This document shows positions 44,463 to 53,500 of a stretch of 64,000 nt of DNA, one piece after another. Under the pieces are notes generated by a model, which searched no databases, was not told where the DNA came from, and worked only from the letters and a program-made list of their open reading frames with translations. The DNA is from Noviherbaspirillum pedocola (GTDB lineage: Bacteria; Pseudomonadota; Gammaproteobacteria; Burkholderiales; Burkholderiaceae_D), in NCBI RefSeq assembly GCF_016632335.1, contig NZ_JAEPBG010000003.1:1-64000 (forward strand), given 5' to 3'. The stretch's first letter is position 1. Each line of letters opens with the position of its first letter. The translations under genes and the position numbers were made by a program.

Positions 44463-45515
44463 CTAGTGTTTATGCCGGTGATGGATATCCGGAACATGCA
44501 CATGACTATGGGTGAGGGGCTCATGCTGATGCAGATGAACATGCGGCTCCTGCCCGTCCCAAGGGAAATCATGTTGATGCTGGTGATGCTCGTCATGCGT
44601 ATGCGGGTGCGCATGAGACATTGGTTCATGGGTATGAACATGTTCGTGCTTCTCGGTCAGGTGCAACCAGATTCCTGCTCCCATCAAGGCGCCCGCGACC
44701 CAGAAGCCAGCGCCGGGCTCCTCACGTAGCAACACCAGTGAAATCGCAGCGCCGACAAACGGCGCGATGGAGAAATAAGCTCCCGTCCTGGCAGTGCCGA
44801 GATTGCGCAGGGCCAGGACGAAGAAAACGAGACTAAGGCCGTAGCCGCAGAAGCCGACAACGCCCGCAAGAAGCGCGCTACCCACGGCTGGAAGGGCCAT
44901 CCCAAGGGCTAGACCGATACTCAGATTGACCGCGCCGGCGACGAGCCCTTTGACTCCGGCAATCTGCACCGCGTCGCTTGCCGATATCTTGCGGGTCAGA
45001 TTGTTATCGATTGCCCAGCATAGACAAGCACCGACGATGGCAATGGCTCCCCAGGGGACGCCGAATTCCGGGCGCTGCTCCCAAGAGAGGACGCCGCCGC
45101 CAATCACAATCAAGACCATGCCGATGAAAATCCGGCGGTCGAAGTTTTCTTTGAAGACGAACCAGGCTAGTAGCGAAGTCAGCACGCCTTCCATGTTGAG
45201 CAGGAGGGATGCAGAGGAGCCCGGCGTCAGCGTCAGGCCGAGCATAAGGAGGACAGGCCCTGCGATGCCGCCGAAGAGTATGGCGCTCGCCAGCCAAGGG
45301 GCATCCTTCTTGGTCAAATGCGAGCTCTTATCGGTCAGTGAAGGTGCTGTAAAAGCACGAAAGGCAAACCATATAAGGAGGCCGAGGCCGCTGCCGAGGT
45401 ACAGTAGCCCGGCCAAGGTGACAGGTGCCACCTGGCCAACCAAAATTTTGGCGAAGGGTGTGCTCGCACCGAACGTGAAGGCAGCGAGGAAGGCGTATAT
45501 AGCTCCAGAAAACAT
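44463..45515 (-). CDS. EamA/DMT-family transporter with a His-rich tail
   Basis: 350 residues. Residues 1-290 hold about ten hydrophobic segments in two EamA repeats (ASTPFAKILVGQVAPVTLAG; ALRNLGTARTGAYFSIAPFV). The last about 60 residues contain more than 20 His (HVHTHEPMSHAHPHTHDEHH and HVHVPDIHHRHKH), clearly a metal-binding cytoplasmic tail. It is 3 bp downstream of the CDF gene. A role in metal export or sensing is inferred; the DMT substrate is unknown. Confidence 0.85.
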   Translation of the reverse strand: MFSGAIYAFLAAFTFGASTPFAKILVGQVAPVTLAGLLYLGSGLGLLIWFAFRAFTAPSLTDKSSHLTKKDAPWLASAILFGGIAGPVLLMLGLTLTPGSSASLLLNMEGVLTSLLAWFVFKENFDRRIFIGMVLIVIGGGVLSWEQRPEFGVPWGAIAIVGACLCWAIDNNLTRKISASDAVQIAGVKGLVAGAVNLSIGLALGMALPAVGSALLAGVVGFCGYGLSLVFFVLALRNLGTARTGAYFSIAPFVGAAISLVLLREEPGAGFWVAGALMGAGIWLHLTEKHEHVHTHEPMSHAHPHTHDEHHQHQHDFPWDGQEPHVHLHQHEPLTHSHVHVPDIHHRHKH

Positions 45516-45518
45516 TTT

Positions 45519-46526
45519 TCAGACCACGTGTGAAGGGGCTAGCTCGCAGGGATGATTTACATCACCTGTTTCGAATTGCATCGTGGCATGTTGAATGGAA
45601 AAACGCTTACGCAATTCGAAGGCGATTTCGTTGCGTTTACCGTCTCCCGGATAGCCAAGCGGGAAAACCAAGTGGGCAGTCAGAGCGGTTTCCGTCGTGC
45701 TCATTCCCCAAATATGCAAGTCATGGACGTCTGTAACCCCGTCAATAGAGGCAAGATAAGCTTGCACTTCCACCGTGTCGATGCCTTCCGGAACCGCATG
45801 TAGCGCCAGGTTAATAGAATCCGTTAATAAGCCCCACGTACCCACTATGACTACTAAAGAAATCACCAAGCTCGTTAGCGGGTCTAGCCAATGCCACCCG
45901 GTGTACATAATGGCAAACCCGGCGGCAACTACACCTAACGCAATTGCCGCATCTCCCATCATATGAGTGAACGCAGCACGGACATTCAAATCACCTTTTC
46001 GACCTGCCATAAATAGAAACGCGGTCGCCAAATTGATAGCCACGCCAATGGCAGCGACGACGATAACGGTTCTGCTTTCGACGTTATCCGGATGTTGGAA
46101 TCGTAAGATGGCTTCCCATGCGATACCACCAGTAACAAGTAAGAGCAATGCAGCATTGATGAGTGCGGCCAGGATAGAACTGCTTCGCAAACCGTAGGTG
46201 AAGCGCATCGTCGGAGCCTTTTTGACCAGAATGCTCGCTCCCCATGCCAGAAGAAGACCAAGGACATCGCTCAAATTGTGACCGGCGTCTGCCACAAGGG
46301 CGAGGGAGTGGCCGAGAATGCCATACACAACTTCGGCGACAACGAAGCTGGTATTTAAAAGAACGCCGATGAGAAAGGCTTTGCCGAAATCCTTGGGTGC
46401 ATGTACGTGCACATGGCCATGACCATGGTCGTGCTCATGGTCATGGTCATGTTGAAGCTCATTCTCTTGGGCGTCCTGTTGGTGGCGATGTTGCTGCGCG
46501 TGCGAGTTGATGTCGTCAGTAGTCAT
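45519..46526 (-). CDS. czcD: Cation diffusion facilitator (CzcD/DmeF-like)
   Basis: 335 residues with a His-rich N-terminus (HDHDHEHDHGHGHVHVHA) and six hydrophobic segments. The metal site is the paired ALVADAGHNLSDVLGLLLAW (HxxxD of helix II) and FTHMMGDAAIALG (helix V); the C-terminal domain carries VTDVHDLHIWGMS. It exports Zn(II), Co(II), Cd(II) or Ni(II) against protons from the cytoplasm. It follows czcA by about 100 bp. Confidence 0.9.
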   Translation of the reverse strand: MTTDDINSHAQQHRHQQDAQENELQHDHDHEHDHGHGHVHVHAPKDFGKAFLIGVLLNTSFVVAEVVYGILGHSLALVADAGHNLSDVLGLLLAWGASILVKKAPTMRFTYGLRSSSILAALINAALLLLVTGGIAWEAILRFQHPDNVESRTVIVVAAIGVAINLATAFLFMAGRKGDLNVRAAFTHMMGDAAIALGVVAAGFAIMYTGWHWLDPLTSLVISLVVIVGTWGLLTDSINLALHAVPEGIDTVEVQAYLASIDGVTDVHDLHIWGMSTTETALTAHLVFPLGYPGDGKRNEIAFELRKRFSIQHATMQFETGDVNHPCELAPSHVV

Positions 46527-46629
46527 TTGATGGCTTTGAAATTATGGATGGATTCTGCATATGATTGCGGCGCTCCGTTAGTGCGGCATCCGACAGAGCG
46601 AAGCCCGTTCAGCGTTGTTAAAGAGGGTT

Positions 46630-49600
46630 TTAGGACGGAACGAGCTTCTCTTTTTTAAGGGCTTCAGTCTTTTCCTCAGCGTCTTTTCTATAGGCCAGAC
46701 GGTATAGCAGTGGCAAAACGAGCAGTGTGAGCGCTGTAGAGGACAGGATGCCGCCGATGACTACTGTGGCCAGCGGCCGCTGCACTTCTGCGCCGGTGCC
46801 AGTGGCCAGGGCCATCGGGATGAAGCCCAGCGATGCCACCAGGGCCGTCATCAACACCGGGCGCAGCCGAGTCAACGCACCCTCGCGGATAGCGTCGTCC
46901 AGCGAGCGACCATCTTCACGCAAATGGTGAATCGAGGAAATCAGGACCAAGCCGTTTAGCACGGCTACGCCCGACAGCGCAATGAAGCCGACGGCTGCGG
47001 AAATGGAGAGGGGGATGCCACGCAACCATAAGGCCACGATGCCTCCGGTAAGAGCGAAAGGAATACCAGTGAAGACAAGCAAGCCGCTTTTCAGGTTTCC
47101 GAACATCATGAACAGCAGGGTGAAAATTAGCGCCAGCGCAACGGGCACGACTATCTGCAGACGCTGCGTCGCGGACTGTAATTGTTCGAACTGTCCACCC
47201 CAACTGGTCCAGTACCCGGCAGGAATTTTCACTTGCTCGGCAATGGCTTTCTCCGCGTCGGCGACAAAGGAGCCAATGTCGCGGCCGCGGACATTGGCGC
47301 TGACCACCACGCGCCGCTTGCCATCTTCCCGGCTTACCTGATTCGGCCCCGGCGCGATATCCAGGTTTGCCACTTCCGCCAAGGGGATATAGCTTTGCCG
47401 ACCGTTGCTGCCATCGGCGCGCGGCAGTGAAATCGGCAGCCGCTTCATCGCATCGAGGTCACTGCGCAGGCTCTCGGGCAGCCGGACCACGATATCGAAG
47501 CGGCGGTCGCCCTGGAACAAGGTTCCAGATTCCTTGCCGCCGATGGCGGTGGCAACCGTATCCTGCACATCGGCCACGTTCAGGCCATAGCGTGCAGTTT
47601 TGTCCCGGTCGATATGGACTGTCAGCATCGGCAAGCCGGTGGTCTGCTCAACCTTGACCTCCGTAGCGCCAGGCACCTTGGCAAGCACCTCGGAAATTTT
47701 CGCAGCGGTACCGTTGAGCACGTCCATGTCGTCGCCGAAGAGCTTGACTGCGACGTCGCTGCGTACGCCGGAAATCAGTTCGTTGAAGCGCAGCTGAATA
47801 GGCTGCGAAAACTCATACGCATTGCCCGGCACTTTTTCGGCGGTCTCCTGGATGGCAGCCAAAAGCTCGTCATGCGACTTGCGCGGCTCCGGCCACTGGT
47901 CTTCGGGCTTGAGCATGATGTAGCCGTCGGAGATGTTCGGCGGCATCGGGTCGGACGCAATCTCGGAGGTGCCAGTGCGCGCAAAGACACGCTGGATTTC
48001 CGGGTGCTTTTCCTTCAGTGTCCGCTCCAGCTGCTCCTGCATGACGATGGACTGCGTCAGGCTCGTGCCGGGGATACGCAGCGCCTGCATGGCGATGTCG
48101 CCTTCGTTCAAGCTCGGGATGAATTCGCTGCCCATGCGGCTGGCCAGCAGCCCGGACAGTACGACCGTGACGACGGCAAACACCAAGACGACCGGCTTGT
48201 TCGCCATCGCCAGGTCGAACAGTGGTGTATAGGCACGCTTAGCGCCTTGCACTAAGGCGTTTTCCTTCTCGTCTACCTTCGTGCCGATGAACGTGGCAAC
48301 CGCTGCCGGAACAAGGGTGAAGGAGAGCAACATGGCGCCCAGGAGTGCCATGACCACGGTGATGGCCATCGGGTGGAACATGCGGCCTTCCACACCGGCC
48401 AAGGCAAAGATAGGCAGGTACACGACCATGATGATGAGCTGGCCGAACAGCAGTGGGCGGCGCACTTCTTTCGCGGCGGCAAATACCTCGTGGAAGCGCT
48501 CGGTACGGGTCAGCGGCCGGCCATGATGGGCCTGCGCATGGGCTAGGCGCCGGATACAGCCTTCCGCGATGACGACCGCACCATCGACGACGATGCCGAA
48601 GTCCAGAGCCCCGAGGCTGAGTAGGTTGGCACTGACCTTGTAGGCGACCATGCCGCTGAAGGTAAACAGCAGCGACAACGGTATGACCATCGCCGTGATG
48701 ACCGCAGCGCGGATATTGCCGAGGAATAGGAACAGGATGGCAATCACCAAAACCGCGCCCTCGAGCAGGTTCTTCTTGACTGTATGGATAGCCTTATCGA
48801 CCAGCACCGTGCGGTCATACACCGGGACAGCCCCGACGCCCTCCGGCAGCGTGCGGTTGATTTGCTTCAGCTTGGCATCGACGGCCTGCGACACCGCGCG
48901 ACTGTTCTGGCCAATCAGCATGAATACCGTGCCCAGCACGACTTCCCGGCCGTCCTCGGTGGCGGCGCCAGTGCGCAGCTCGCGCCCGATATCGACGTCG
49001 GCGACGTCGCGAATCCGTATCGGGATGCCGTCGACATTGCTGACGACGATGTTGCCGATGTCGGCGATGGTCTGCACCTGCCCGGGAGTGCGCACCAGCA
49101 GCTGCTCGCCACGTTTTTCGATATAGCCGGCGCCGGCATTGCTGTTGTTGCGGTCCAGGGCGGTGGTGAGGTCCGCGAGAGTGAGCCCATGCGAGGCGAG
49201 TTTTTCCGGGTCGGGTGCGACCTGGTATTCCTTTGCATAGCCGCCGATGGAATTGATTTCGGTGACGCCCGACACGTTGCGCAGCTGCGGCTTGATAATC
49301 CAGTCCTGTATTTCACGCAGGTCCGTGGGCGAATACGGCGTGCCGTCCGGTTTCTTCGCCCCCTTTTTGGCCTCCACGGTCCACAGGTAGATTTCTCCGA
49401 GACCGGTGGAAATCGGGCCCATGACTGGCGTAACTCCGGCAGGCAGGCGTTCCTTGGCTTCCTGAATGCGCTCGTTGACCAATTGGCGGGCGAAGTAGAT
49501 GTCAGTCCTGTCCTTGAAGACCACTGTCACCTGCGACAGTCCATAGCGGGACAGCGACCGCGTCTGCTCGAGATTCGGCAGGCCGGCCATCACTGTCTCG

Positions 49601-49809
49601 ATGGGGAAGGTAATGCGCTGTTCCGCCTCCAACGGCGAGTAGCCGGGCGCCCCCGTGTTGATTTGCACCTGAACGTTGGTGATGTCGGGTAGCGCTTCGA
49701 GTGCAAGATTCTTCTGGTAATTGTAGATGCCGGCGACGGCCATCGCGAAGACGGCAAGGAAAATCAGCCAGCGCTGCTCGAGGGAGAATCGAATGATGCG
49801 GTCAAACAT
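46630..49809 (-). CDS. czcA: Heavy-metal RND pump, CzcA type
   Basis: 1059 residues, the normal size of HME-RND pumps, with 12 predicted membrane helices and two large periplasmic loops. The helix IV motif LDFGIVVDGAVVIAEG carries the proton-relay acidic residues of the divalent (Czc/Cnr) class. Other landmarks are EALPDITNVQVQINTGAPGY at the start and PPNISDGYIMLKPEDQWP. The start at 49809 (MFDRIIRFSLEQR) has GGAGGG upstream; an ATG at 49827 overlapping the czcB stop is the alternative. Confidence 0.93.
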   Translation of the reverse strand: MFDRIIRFSLEQRWLIFLAVFAMAVAGIYNYQKNLALEALPDITNVQVQINTGAPGYSPLEAEQRITFPIETVMAGLPNLEQTRSLSRYGLSQVTVVFKDRTDIYFARQLVNERIQEAKERLPAGVTPVMGPISTGLGEIYLWTVEAKKGAKKPDGTPYSPTDLREIQDWIIKPQLRNVSGVTEINSIGGYAKEYQVAPDPEKLASHGLTLADLTTALDRNNSNAGAGYIEKRGEQLLVRTPGQVQTIADIGNIVVSNVDGIPIRIRDVADVDIGRELRTGAATEDGREVVLGTVFMLIGQNSRAVSQAVDAKLKQINRTLPEGVGAVPVYDRTVLVDKAIHTVKKNLLEGAVLVIAILFLFLGNIRAAVITAMVIPLSLLFTFSGMVAYKVSANLLSLGALDFGIVVDGAVVIAEGCIRRLAHAQAHHGRPLTRTERFHEVFAAAKEVRRPLLFGQLIIMVVYLPIFALAGVEGRMFHPMAITVVMALLGAMLLSFTLVPAAVATFIGTKVDEKENALVQGAKRAYTPLFDLAMANKPVVLVFAVVTVVLSGLLASRMGSEFIPSLNEGDIAMQALRIPGTSLTQSIVMQEQLERTLKEKHPEIQRVFARTGTSEIASDPMPPNISDGYIMLKPEDQWPEPRKSHDELLAAIQETAEKVPGNAYEFSQPIQLRFNELISGVRSDVAVKLFGDDMDVLNGTAAKISEVLAKVPGATEVKVEQTTGLPMLTVHIDRDKTARYGLNVADVQDTVATAIGGKESGTLFQGDRRFDIVVRLPESLRSDLDAMKRLPISLPRADGSNGRQSYIPLAEVANLDIAPGPNQVSREDGKRRVVVSANVRGRDIGSFVADAEKAIAEQVKIPAGYWTSWGGQFEQLQSATQRLQIVVPVALALIFTLLFMMFGNLKSGLLVFTGIPFALTGGIVALWLRGIPLSISAAVGFIALSGVAVLNGLVLISSIHHLREDGRSLDDAIREGALTRLRPVLMTALVASLGFIPMALATGTGAEVQRPLATVVIGGILSSTALTLLVLPLLYRLAYRKDAEEKTEALKKEKLVPS

Positions 49810-49826
49810 GGCGATGTCCCTCCGCA

Positions 49827-51065
49827 TCAGTGCTCATGTTCGGCACTGGACTTGCCCAGTTCCGATTTGATGATGAAGCTGTTTGCAGCGGCGTACGATG
49901 CGCCGGCCGGCAGACCAGCGGTGACTTCCACCAGCTTCCCATCGCTGCGGCCGAGCGTCACTTCACGGGCGACGAAGCCGCCCGGCACGCGTAGAAAGAC
50001 CGTCGGCTTGCCATCGACCGTCTGCACTACGTCGGCCGGAACGGCGATTATGGCTTGTGCCTGTGCGGCCACGATGTCGACATTGATGAACAGACCAGGC
50101 CGCCATGCGGTATCAGGGTTGGCCAGTGTGACGCGCGCTCTGGCAGTACGAGTTTGTTCGCCCAGCAGGGAGCCGACGTAGGAAATCGTTCCCGTGGCAC
50201 TGGCTTCGAAGGAAGTGGCCCGAACGGTCACCTTTTGGCCGACTCTCACGATACCGAGGTCTTTGGCCGGGACGGCGACTTCGGCCCACACGGTGGATAG
50301 GTCGGAAATCGTGAAGATGCTGGCATCCTCCTTGACCGCTTCCCCCAGGGAGATGTGCTTCTCCATGATGATGCCGTCAAACGGGGCGCGGATTTCATAG
50401 TTGTTGAGGCCACCTCTGCCGGTCGCGCTGGCTCCTAGCGCTTGCAGTTTCTGTCGGGCGTTCTGGACAGCAATTTCCGCTTCTTGCTTGGCCTGGCGTG
50501 CCTGCAGGTAGTCCTGCTCGGCCGAGATTCTGTCTTCCCACAATTTCTTCTCGCGTTCATAGGTCGTCTGGGCGAGTGCAAGGCGCTTCTGTGCCGTAAG
50601 CAATTCACTGCGCTGCTCGGAGAGACCAGTACTGGCAATGACAGCCAGGACTTCGCCCCGCTTGACCTTCTGCCCGAGATTGGCGTGTACGGACTCCACG
50701 ACCCCGGCGAGCCGGGGAACGACGTGGGCAGTCTTGTCTTCGTTGTAGCGGATTTCGCCAGGAAGCGTGACGACGCTATTGATTTTCGCAGGACCAGCTT
50801 TGCCGACCTCAATCCCCGCTGACTGAACTTGCGCATCACTTAGCGCCAGTGTTTTTTCGTGCTTTTCACTAGGCTCCTTCTGGCCATGCTCATCGCTCGA
50901 GTTGACTTCATGCTGGGTGCTGGCGTGCTCGTTTGCGCCACCTTGTTCCGTTGAGCCAGCCGCCTTGCTGCCACTTTTCAGCAAAATGAGGGCGCCCAGC
51001 AAAACGCCGACAAGGAGGATGACGATGATGGAGACGAGTTGCTTCTTGTTGAGACTACTTTTCAT
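49827..51065 (-). CDS. czcB: Periplasmic adaptor (membrane fusion protein), CzcB type
   Basis: 412 residues with an N-terminal membrane anchor (IIVILLVGVLLGALILL), a His-containing linker (HASTQHEVNSSDEHG), a biotinyl-lipoyl-like domain around a coiled coil (LTAQKRLALAQTTYEREKKL), and the adaptor barrel (GGLNNYEIRAPFDGIIMEKH). It links CzcA and CzcC. It overlaps or abuts its neighbours in a czcCBA arrangement. Confidence 0.92.
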   Translation of the reverse strand: MKSSLNKKQLVSIIVILLVGVLLGALILLKSGSKAAGSTEQGGANEHASTQHEVNSSDEHGQKEPSEKHEKTLALSDAQVQSAGIEVGKAGPAKINSVVTLPGEIRYNEDKTAHVVPRLAGVVESVHANLGQKVKRGEVLAVIASTGLSEQRSELLTAQKRLALAQTTYEREKKLWEDRISAEQDYLQARQAKQEAEIAVQNARQKLQALGASATGRGGLNNYEIRAPFDGIIMEKHISLGEAVKEDASIFTISDLSTVWAEVAVPAKDLGIVRVGQKVTVRATSFEASATGTISYVGSLLGEQTRTARARVTLANPDTAWRPGLFINVDIVAAQAQAIIAVPADVVQTVDGKPTVFLRVPGGFVAREVTLGRSDGKLVEVTAGLPAGASYAAANSFIIKSELGKSSAEHEH

Positions 51066-51076
51066 GATGGAACCTT

Positions 51077-52375
51077 TTACTTCTGGGGGGCGGGTACGGG
51101 CTCGCCGAGGATGCGGTTGATGTCGGCAGCCGCGCGGTGCGCCTCTGCCAGCGCGCGTAGGTATTGGGACCTGGCTGCAAGCAGGGTGCGCTGGGCGTCC
51201 AGCACGTCGATGAAGCCGAACTTGCCGTACTCGAAACCCGTTGTGGCGGCGGCATAGGCGCTCTGAGCACCCGGCAGGACCTCGTTCTGCAGAGATTCAA
51301 CTTCCTGACGGGAAGTACTCAGCCTTTCGAAAGCCTGAGAGAGTTCTCCCTCCAGGCGCGTCTCGGTGCCTGCCAGTTCGTCACGTGCCTTGTCTGCACG
51401 GCGAAGGGCTTCCAGAACATTGCCGCGGTTGGTATCGAAAACAGGAATAGGGACGGAGACGCCGACGATGGCTTGGTTGCGGCCCAGTTCTCGGTTGCGG
51501 TCAACGCCGAGGGTAACCGTCACGTCGGGGATGCGGCGGCTGCGCTCGACTTGGGCCACCGCCTGGCGACGGTCGACTTCAAGTCGGGCTCGGGCTAGCT
51601 CCGGCGACCTGGACAAGCGCTCAAACAGGGCGTTCGGGTCAGGGAGCGCTGGCAATGCCTGGAGGTCTCCTTCGGCGCGCCCAAAACGCGGCATTGAGTT
51701 GCCCCAGGTCGCACTGAGTCGCCTGCGGGCAGATGTGAGCTCTCTCCTTGCCTGAACCAGTTCAAGCCGTACGCCGCTTTCCGCGACGCGCGCCCGAGTC
51801 TCCTCCACCGGGGACACCTTCCCGGCGCCCACACGCTTCGATGTAACGGTGGTTGCCCGCTGAGCGAGTTCTACCGATTCCTGGGCCAGCCGCACGCGCT
51901 CCTGGGCAGTCAGCAGGTCGAAGAAGGCGGAAATAACCGTCGACTGCACGTCGGCCTCCTTGGCCCGCAGTTCAGCGGTGGCGGCATCACGGCTTCTCTC
52001 CGCGGCTCGGACGCGGGCGCCGCGCTTTCCGCCAAGCTCAATTGGTTGGCTGAGCTGCAGCACGGTTTCCCGCGTATTGGGCTTGGTGTCCTGTATCTGC
52101 ACTCCGACGGAAGGATTGGGCAGTACGCCTGCCTGCAGAACGGACGCTTCGACGGCAGACAGCTCCTGCCGTGCAGCCGCGACGTCAGGATTGGCTTGGC
52201 TGGCCAGAAGCAGGGCGGCGTGCAAGGTAATTGGTCCGGAAGGCTCAATTGCCTTCGTCGGATACGCGAACGTGGCACGCGCGCTGTCGCCGCCGGGTGG
52301 CAAATCAAGTGTCTCAGCGGCAGCGAGGGGAACGGCAAAAGCCACGAATGTCAGTGGCAATAACAACCTGTACAT
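51077..52375 (-). CDS. czcC: Outer membrane channel, CzcC type (TolC family)
   Basis: 432 residues with a signal peptide (LLLPLTFVAFAVPLAAAE) and two OEP repeats, for example LLASQANPDVAAARQELSAV and GFEYGKFGFIDVLDAQRTLL near the end. It is the outer membrane exit of the CzcCBA complex. It is the first of the three pump genes, 11 bp before czcB and 87 bp after czcI. Confidence 0.92.
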   Translation of the reverse strand: MYRLLLPLTFVAFAVPLAAAETLDLPPGGDSARATFAYPTKAIEPSGPITLHAALLLASQANPDVAAARQELSAVEASVLQAGVLPNPSVGVQIQDTKPNTRETVLQLSQPIELGGKRGARVRAAERSRDAATAELRAKEADVQSTVISAFFDLLTAQERVRLAQESVELAQRATTVTSKRVGAGKVSPVEETRARVAESGVRLELVQARRELTSARRRLSATWGNSMPRFGRAEGDLQALPALPDPNALFERLSRSPELARARLEVDRRQAVAQVERSRRIPDVTVTLGVDRNRELGRNQAIVGVSVPIPVFDTNRGNVLEALRRADKARDELAGTETRLEGELSQAFERLSTSRQEVESLQNEVLPGAQSAYAAATTGFEYGKFGFIDVLDAQRTLLAARSQYLRALAEAHRAAADINRILGEPVPAPQK

Positions 52376-52404
52376 CGAATTCTCCGGATGAATGGGAAAG
52401 AATC

Positions 52405-52460
52405 CGACGAGGCGACGCTATGGAACTACAGGGAAAAGAATGTGAGAGAGCGCCTCGTCG
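52405..52460. repeat. 10-bp inverted repeat between czcI and czcC
   Basis: CGACGAGGCG (52405-52414) and CGCCTCGTCG (52451-52460) are exact reverse complements with 36 bases between. The hairpin would form in the mRNA just after the czcI stop and before czcC. It could adjust the ratio of czcI to czcCBA message. Confidence 0.45.
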
Positions 52461-52462
52461 CG

Positions 52463-52807
52463 TTAAGCGACGAGTGTCCGGTCGGGCCGCTGGAGGCCTT
52501 CGGGGTAGTAGGAGTAGTAAGACGGTGGTGGCGAGTCAGGGGGAGCCAGTGCGTTCGGAATATTCACCGAAGGCAGTGCCGGCAACGGCGTCGCATGGCA
52601 AGACAGATGGCAGTACCCGCAGTCGCCGTCGAACTTGGGCAACTTGCTGTTTTTTTCTGACTTTTCTTCTTGCGCCTGGTGATGGTGGATGTGATGGCCG
52701 AAATGCGCAGGATGCGGCTTCTCATGGTCGCAATATGCCGCTGCTGCTGCCCAGGCGAACTGGTACGGCAGAGCAATAAGCAGAACGATGAGAAGCAGTT
52801 TTTTCAC
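52463..52807 (-). CDS. czcI: CzcI-like exported protein heading the czc operon
   Basis: About 114 residues if the GTG at 52807 is the start, giving a direct signal peptide (VKKLLLIVLLIALPYQFAWA). A longer frame from 52873 also exists and neither has a clear ribosome site. The mature part has YCDHEKPHPAHFGHHIHHHQ and DGDCGYCHLSCHA, the Cys/His pattern of CzcI. The C-terminus is proline- and tyrosine-rich. CzcI is thought to assist regulation or folding of the Czc system in the periplasm. Confidence 0.75.
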   Translation of the reverse strand: MKKLLLIVLLIALPYQFAWAAAAAYCDHEKPHPAHFGHHIHHHQAQEEKSEKNSKLPKFDGDCGYCHLSCHATPLPALPSVNIPNALAPPDSPPPSYYSYYPEGLQRPDRTLVA

Positions 52808-53048
52808 GGGGCGGATAATAGCACTGTCGTGAAGGAGAGCGTTGATGCAGTCCTCATTCCGGTCTTGCGGCACTGAAAACCCTGTGGCTGCTACAAAGTC
52901 AAGCGTTTTTTGAACAAGCCATAAGTGGCATATTCGAGATAAGCGGGCGTAAAAAGTCGCCTAGACTCTTCAACTTGGCAGAGAGCGATGATTAGACGAG
53001 CTTGCAAAATTTGCCTACACTTAACCCGATTGAATTTGCCGCCGCTCC

Positions 53049-53429
53049 ATGCGCAATAATTTTTCCTCTTTTTGCCGACTGATAGCCTGCTTCCTGGTCA
53101 TGAGTATTCTGACCTCCGGAATTGCCATGGCTGCGTACGCCTGTCCGCAGTTGGTTCCGGCGCCGGCAGAAGGCATGGTCATGGATGGGACGCCATGCAC
53201 GGAAATGGATAAGGAAAAACCCGTCCATTGTGCAGAAGCGCGGACGGGAGCCCAACTCGCCTTGGAGCACCTGGCTTCTACGCCATCACTGGCTCCGCTC
53301 ACGCTTTCCTTTGTCATGCCGGCGCCCATGCCGGTGAGTCCCTCTCTCCACGCGTCTGTGCGGGACGACATCCCGTGGGAGGCCGGGGTAGACCCGCCAT
53401 ATCTTCGAACGTTACGCCTTCGCATTTGA
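53049..53429 (+). CDS. Small exported protein heading the cus operon (126 aa)
   Basis: A signal peptide (LIACFLVMSILTSGIAMAA) is followed by a short mature part with cysteines at YACPQL, TPCTEM and PVHCAE, and several Met residues. It resembles, in plan only, the short Cys/His proteins that head copper operons. It is divergent from czcI across a 240-bp region in which I found no CueR-type dyad. It probably starts the cusCBAF transcript. Confidence 0.65.
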   Translation: MRNNFSSFCRLIACFLVMSILTSGIAMAAYACPQLVPAPAEGMVMDGTPCTEMDKEKPVHCAEARTGAQLALEHLASTPSLAPLTLSFVMPAPMPVSPSLHASVRDDIPWEAGVDPPYLRTLRLRI

Positions 53430-53500
53430 CTTGACCCTGTGTTGATTCGCCGGCCGGCTTGTTGCCGAGGCTGGCATTCGTCTTAACCTCAGGGAAAAGT

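Noticed and set aside
52808..53048. A third CueR-type promoter between czcI and the cus operon
   Set aside because: I searched both strands by eye for TTGACC with a 19-bp spacer and an ACCTTCC dyad and found none.
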